A stretch of 13,247 bases of DNA, taken from the NCBI GenBank assembly GCA_934098455.1, contig CAKOOU010000029.1, positions 1 through 13,247 of the forward strand, in the 5' to 3' direction. The notes below the pieces were generated by a model. The model was not told the origin of the DNA. It saw only the letters and a program-made list of their open reading frames with translations, and searched no databases. Source of the DNA: an uncultured Bacilli bacterium (lineage in GTDB: Bacteria > Bacillota_I > Bacilli_A > RF39 > UBA660). The translations under genes were made by a program, and so were the position numbers. Numbering within the stretch: the first letter of the stretch is position 1; every line of letters begins with the position of its first letter. Positions 12,519 through 13,247 of this stretch are shown here, piece by piece.

Positions 12519-12697
12519 TAAATATGTCGTAAGCGTATTATTAGCGGTCTAGTATTACATACCAAACAACTAGGTCCTCCTCCAAGCATTGGTCTGTCAC
12601 AAGAATCTAAACAACTTTCTGGGCATGCATTTTGTTGTAGAACAAGTATAACCTTCAATATTTCACCGATGCAATTTGTAGTTTTTTCATTACACAT
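12482..12697 (-). CDS. CotY/CotZ-type spore-coat protein, N-terminal part of split gene
   Basis: ATG at 12697 follows a strong AAAGGGTGA (12705-12713). The first 51 residues are coat-derived: MCNEKTTNCIGEILKVILVL, then QQNACPESCLDSCDRPMLGG and ending SCLVCNTRP. The CIGEILKVILVLQQ helix and spaced cysteines are typical of the CotY/CotZ N-terminus. From residue 52 the frame runs into the element and stops at 12482-12484 after 20 unrelated residues, partly opposite the recombinase 3' end. Unexcised, the gene would yield a 71-residue truncated peptide without the crust-forming C-terminal domain. Fused at GG it continues as NTRP-VMLYTCC and is complete at 149 residues. Confidence 0.9.
   Translation of the reverse strand: MCNEKTTNCIGEILKVILVLQQNACPESCLDSCDRPMLGGGPSCLVCNTRPLIIRLRHIYYHLISSGFNLK
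12523..12562 (+). other. attR: right recombination junction of the element
   Basis: The element half-site begins with TATGTCGTA (12523-12531), 14 bp before the core GG (12546-12547), followed by the coat-gene half-site TCTAGTATTACATAC (12548-12562). With the left half-site (8204-8218) the latter forms an attB with 10 of 15 positions inverted-symmetric about GG. Confidence 0.85.
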
Positions 12698-12728
12698 GTA
12701 TAATTCACCCTTTCATTTATACTCAATA

Positions 12729-12755
12729 TATTTTATGTAACTTTTATAAATTAGT
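12729..12755 (-). promoter_or_regulatory. Candidate mother-cell (sigma-K/sigma-E-like) promoter of the coat gene
   Basis: On the minus strand CATAAAATA (12729-12737) fits CATANNNTA, the sigma-K -10, and an AC (12754-12755) lies 16 bases upstream, as in AC-N16/17-CATANNNTA. It is 31 bases before the ATG. The pattern is short and the DNA AT-rich, so chance is possible, but it is exactly where a coat-gene promoter should be. Confidence 0.45.
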
Positions 12756-12808
12756 GATTTTATTTTTAATAGTTTTATAGTATAATGATAATAGATGAGG
12801 TGATTGAT

Positions 12809-13129
12809 ATGTTATGGCAATATATTTTAATTGCATTTGTTCTATTAATTATATCTTTAATAATAGTTAAACTTAACAAAAAGAATTTTAATTTAGAAAT
12901 AAATAAACTTGTACAATATTTAGGTGGTAGAGATAATATACTAGATACAGAGGTTAATATGTCTAGATTAAAAGTTACTTTAAAAGATGTAAGTATTGTA
13001 GATAAGAATGCTATTGAAAAATTAGGTGCAAAAGGAATAGTTGAAGTAGATAATCAATTAAAGATTATTTTTGGACCTGATGCTGTAAAGTTAAAAAAAT
13101 ATATTACAGATATGAAAAGAAAAGGTTGA
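12809..13129 (+). CDS. Membrane-anchored EIIB-like domain protein lacking the phosphorylated cysteine
   Basis: ATG at 12809 is preferred because GAGGTGA (12797-12803) lies five bases upstream; the in-frame ATG at 12785 has no RBS. The 106-residue product starts with one membrane span (about 4-21), a KLNKK patch, then a glucose-type PTS EIIB domain (about 33-100): KLVQYLGGRDNI, LGAKGIVEV, LKIIFGPDAVKLKKYI. Real EIIB domains carry the phosphocysteine in D-x-C-x-T-R-L-R; here the same place reads TEVNMSRLK, with Asn (N50) for Cys. Phosphotransfer is therefore not expected and there is no EIIC. A sensor or scaffold function is inferred. TATAAT at 12781-12786 is a possible -10 without a good -35, which would place transcription start inside the leader. 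Confidence 0.82.
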   Translation: MLWQYILIAFVLLIISLIIVKLNKKNFNLEINKLVQYLGGRDNILDTEVNMSRLKVTLKDVSIVDKNAIEKLGAKGIVEVDNQLKIIFGPDAVKLKKYITDMKRKG

Positions 13130-13154
13130 TATATTTAATAAAAAATGATATATT
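13126..13154 (+). promoter_or_regulatory. Strong promoter of a downstream unit cut off by the window
   Basis: TTGATA (13126-13131), a 17-bp spacer and TATATT (13149-13154) with TG at 13146-13147 (extended -10). It overlaps the stop of the EIIB-like gene. The transcript would start near 13161. Confidence 0.5.
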
Positions 13155-13160
13155 ATATTT

Positions 13161-13237
13161 AGGGTAGAAATACCAATTAATTTACGATTCATGAAAAAGC
13201 TTATAAGCATATCTCTTTCCCAACCCCCAAAATCGTT
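13161..13237 (+). other. Structured leader or 5' region of an unseen gene/RNA
   Basis: After the promoter come GGTA-GAAA-TACC (13163-13174), a GAAA-tetraloop hairpin, the palindrome GCTTATAAGC, and CCCAAC...GTTGGG near the end. No ORF begins before the window stops. It may be a small RNA or leader; no Rfam class was recognised. Confidence 0.35.
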
Positions 13238-13247
13238 GGGGGGGGGG
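13238..13247. other. Terminal poly-G run, probable assembly artefact
   Basis: The last ten bases are all G in otherwise very AT-rich DNA and coincide with the end of the sequence. Two-colour sequencers produce such poly-G tails. Confidence 0.6.

Larger units (their letters stand above)
8219..12547. mobile_element. Serine-recombinase intervening element within the coat gene (skin-like)
   Basis: The element is 4,327 bp long (8221-12547, with one copy of the GG core) and interrupts a CotY/CotZ-type gene after codon 50-51. It carries an XRE regulator, a RhuM-Doc/Fic fusion, a RhuM remnant, tiny ORFs and a 527-residue large serine recombinase ending four bases before the attR arm. It has no phage structural genes, conjugation genes or transposase. 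Excision by recombination at GG would restore the coat gene without a scar. This matches known sporulation-gene intervening elements (skin in sigK, SPbeta in spsM), but this one is far smaller. Developmental excision is inferred; a simple inactivating insertion is the alternative. Confidence 0.88.

Noticed and set aside
8235..12531. TACGACATA/TATGTCGTA as terminal inverted repeats of a DDE transposon
   Set aside because: There is no DDE transposase and no target-site duplication; the arms are set back 14 bp from a shared GG, which fits serine-recombinase att sites.
8216..12545. Alternative crossover at TAAT (codons CTAATA/GTAATG), also giving an in-frame coat protein
   Set aside because: It is consistent with the frame, but it lies off the centre of the attP symmetry; the CC/GG dinucleotide is exactly central for both 9-bp arms and for the attB dyad.
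12785..12808. Earlier start for the EIIB-like protein
   Set aside because: No RBS before 12785, and the eight extra residues contain the GAGGTGA that serves the ATG at 12809.

Overview
The window is strongly AT-rich, uses the standard genetic code (TGA is a real stop, for example at 13127-13129) and carries Bacillota-type signals: GGAGG-like ribosome binding sites, TTGAxx/TATAAT promoters and short T-tailed terminators. Gene content (HU, L19, an Obg GTPase with C-terminal OCT domain, cadherin-like surface proteins, a CotY/CotZ-type spore-coat gene) points to a low-GC, spore-forming or once spore-forming gut-type Bacillota, probably Bacilli/Erysipelotrichia-like. That placement is inference. 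No RNA genes or CRISPR arrays were seen.

Layout. 1-2657: the 3' part of a secreted Cys-containing surface protein, then a membrane-anchored protein with cadherin-like beta-sandwich repeats. 2695-3722: a small glycerophosphodiester phosphodiesterase-like protein and the nucleoid protein HU. 3837-5214: a single-span membrane protein with a long acidic tail, then rplS behind a probable L19 leader. 5282-7801: a degenerate PfkB-fold protein, a stand-alone Smr protein and obgE. 7921-12697: a reverse-strand CotY/CotZ-type coat gene cut in two by a 4.3-kb element. 12809-13129: a membrane-anchored EIIB-like protein without the phosphorylated cysteine. The window ends in a promoter, an unread leader and a ten-G run that looks like a contig-end artefact.

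The main discovery is the split coat gene. Its N-terminal part (51 residues) lies at 12545-12697 and its C-terminal part (98 residues) at 7921-8217, both on the minus strand. Between them is a 4,327-bp element carrying a large serine recombinase next to one end. Both junctions hold the dinucleotide GG (8219-8220 and 12546-12547). Joining the flanks at GG restores an uninterrupted 149-codon coat gene in frame. Joining the element ends gives a 48-bp site with perfect 9-bp inverted arms placed exactly 14 bp each side of the same GG, as expected of an attP. The restored attB is also an imperfect dyad around GG. The gene keeps a strong ribosome binding site, a terminator and a sequence resembling a mother-cell sigma-K promoter. 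This is the architecture of sporulation-gene intervening elements such as skin in sigK or SPbeta in spsM, here in a very small form in a coat gene. Regulated excision is inference; the split and the att geometry are read from the sequence.

Inside the element are an XRE regulator followed by a RhuM-Doc/Fic fusion (probable toxin-antitoxin-like stabilisation or defence cargo), the orphan tail of a second RhuM gene, a promoter-terminator mini-unit, two or three tiny ORFs that are candidates for an excision factor, and the recombinase.
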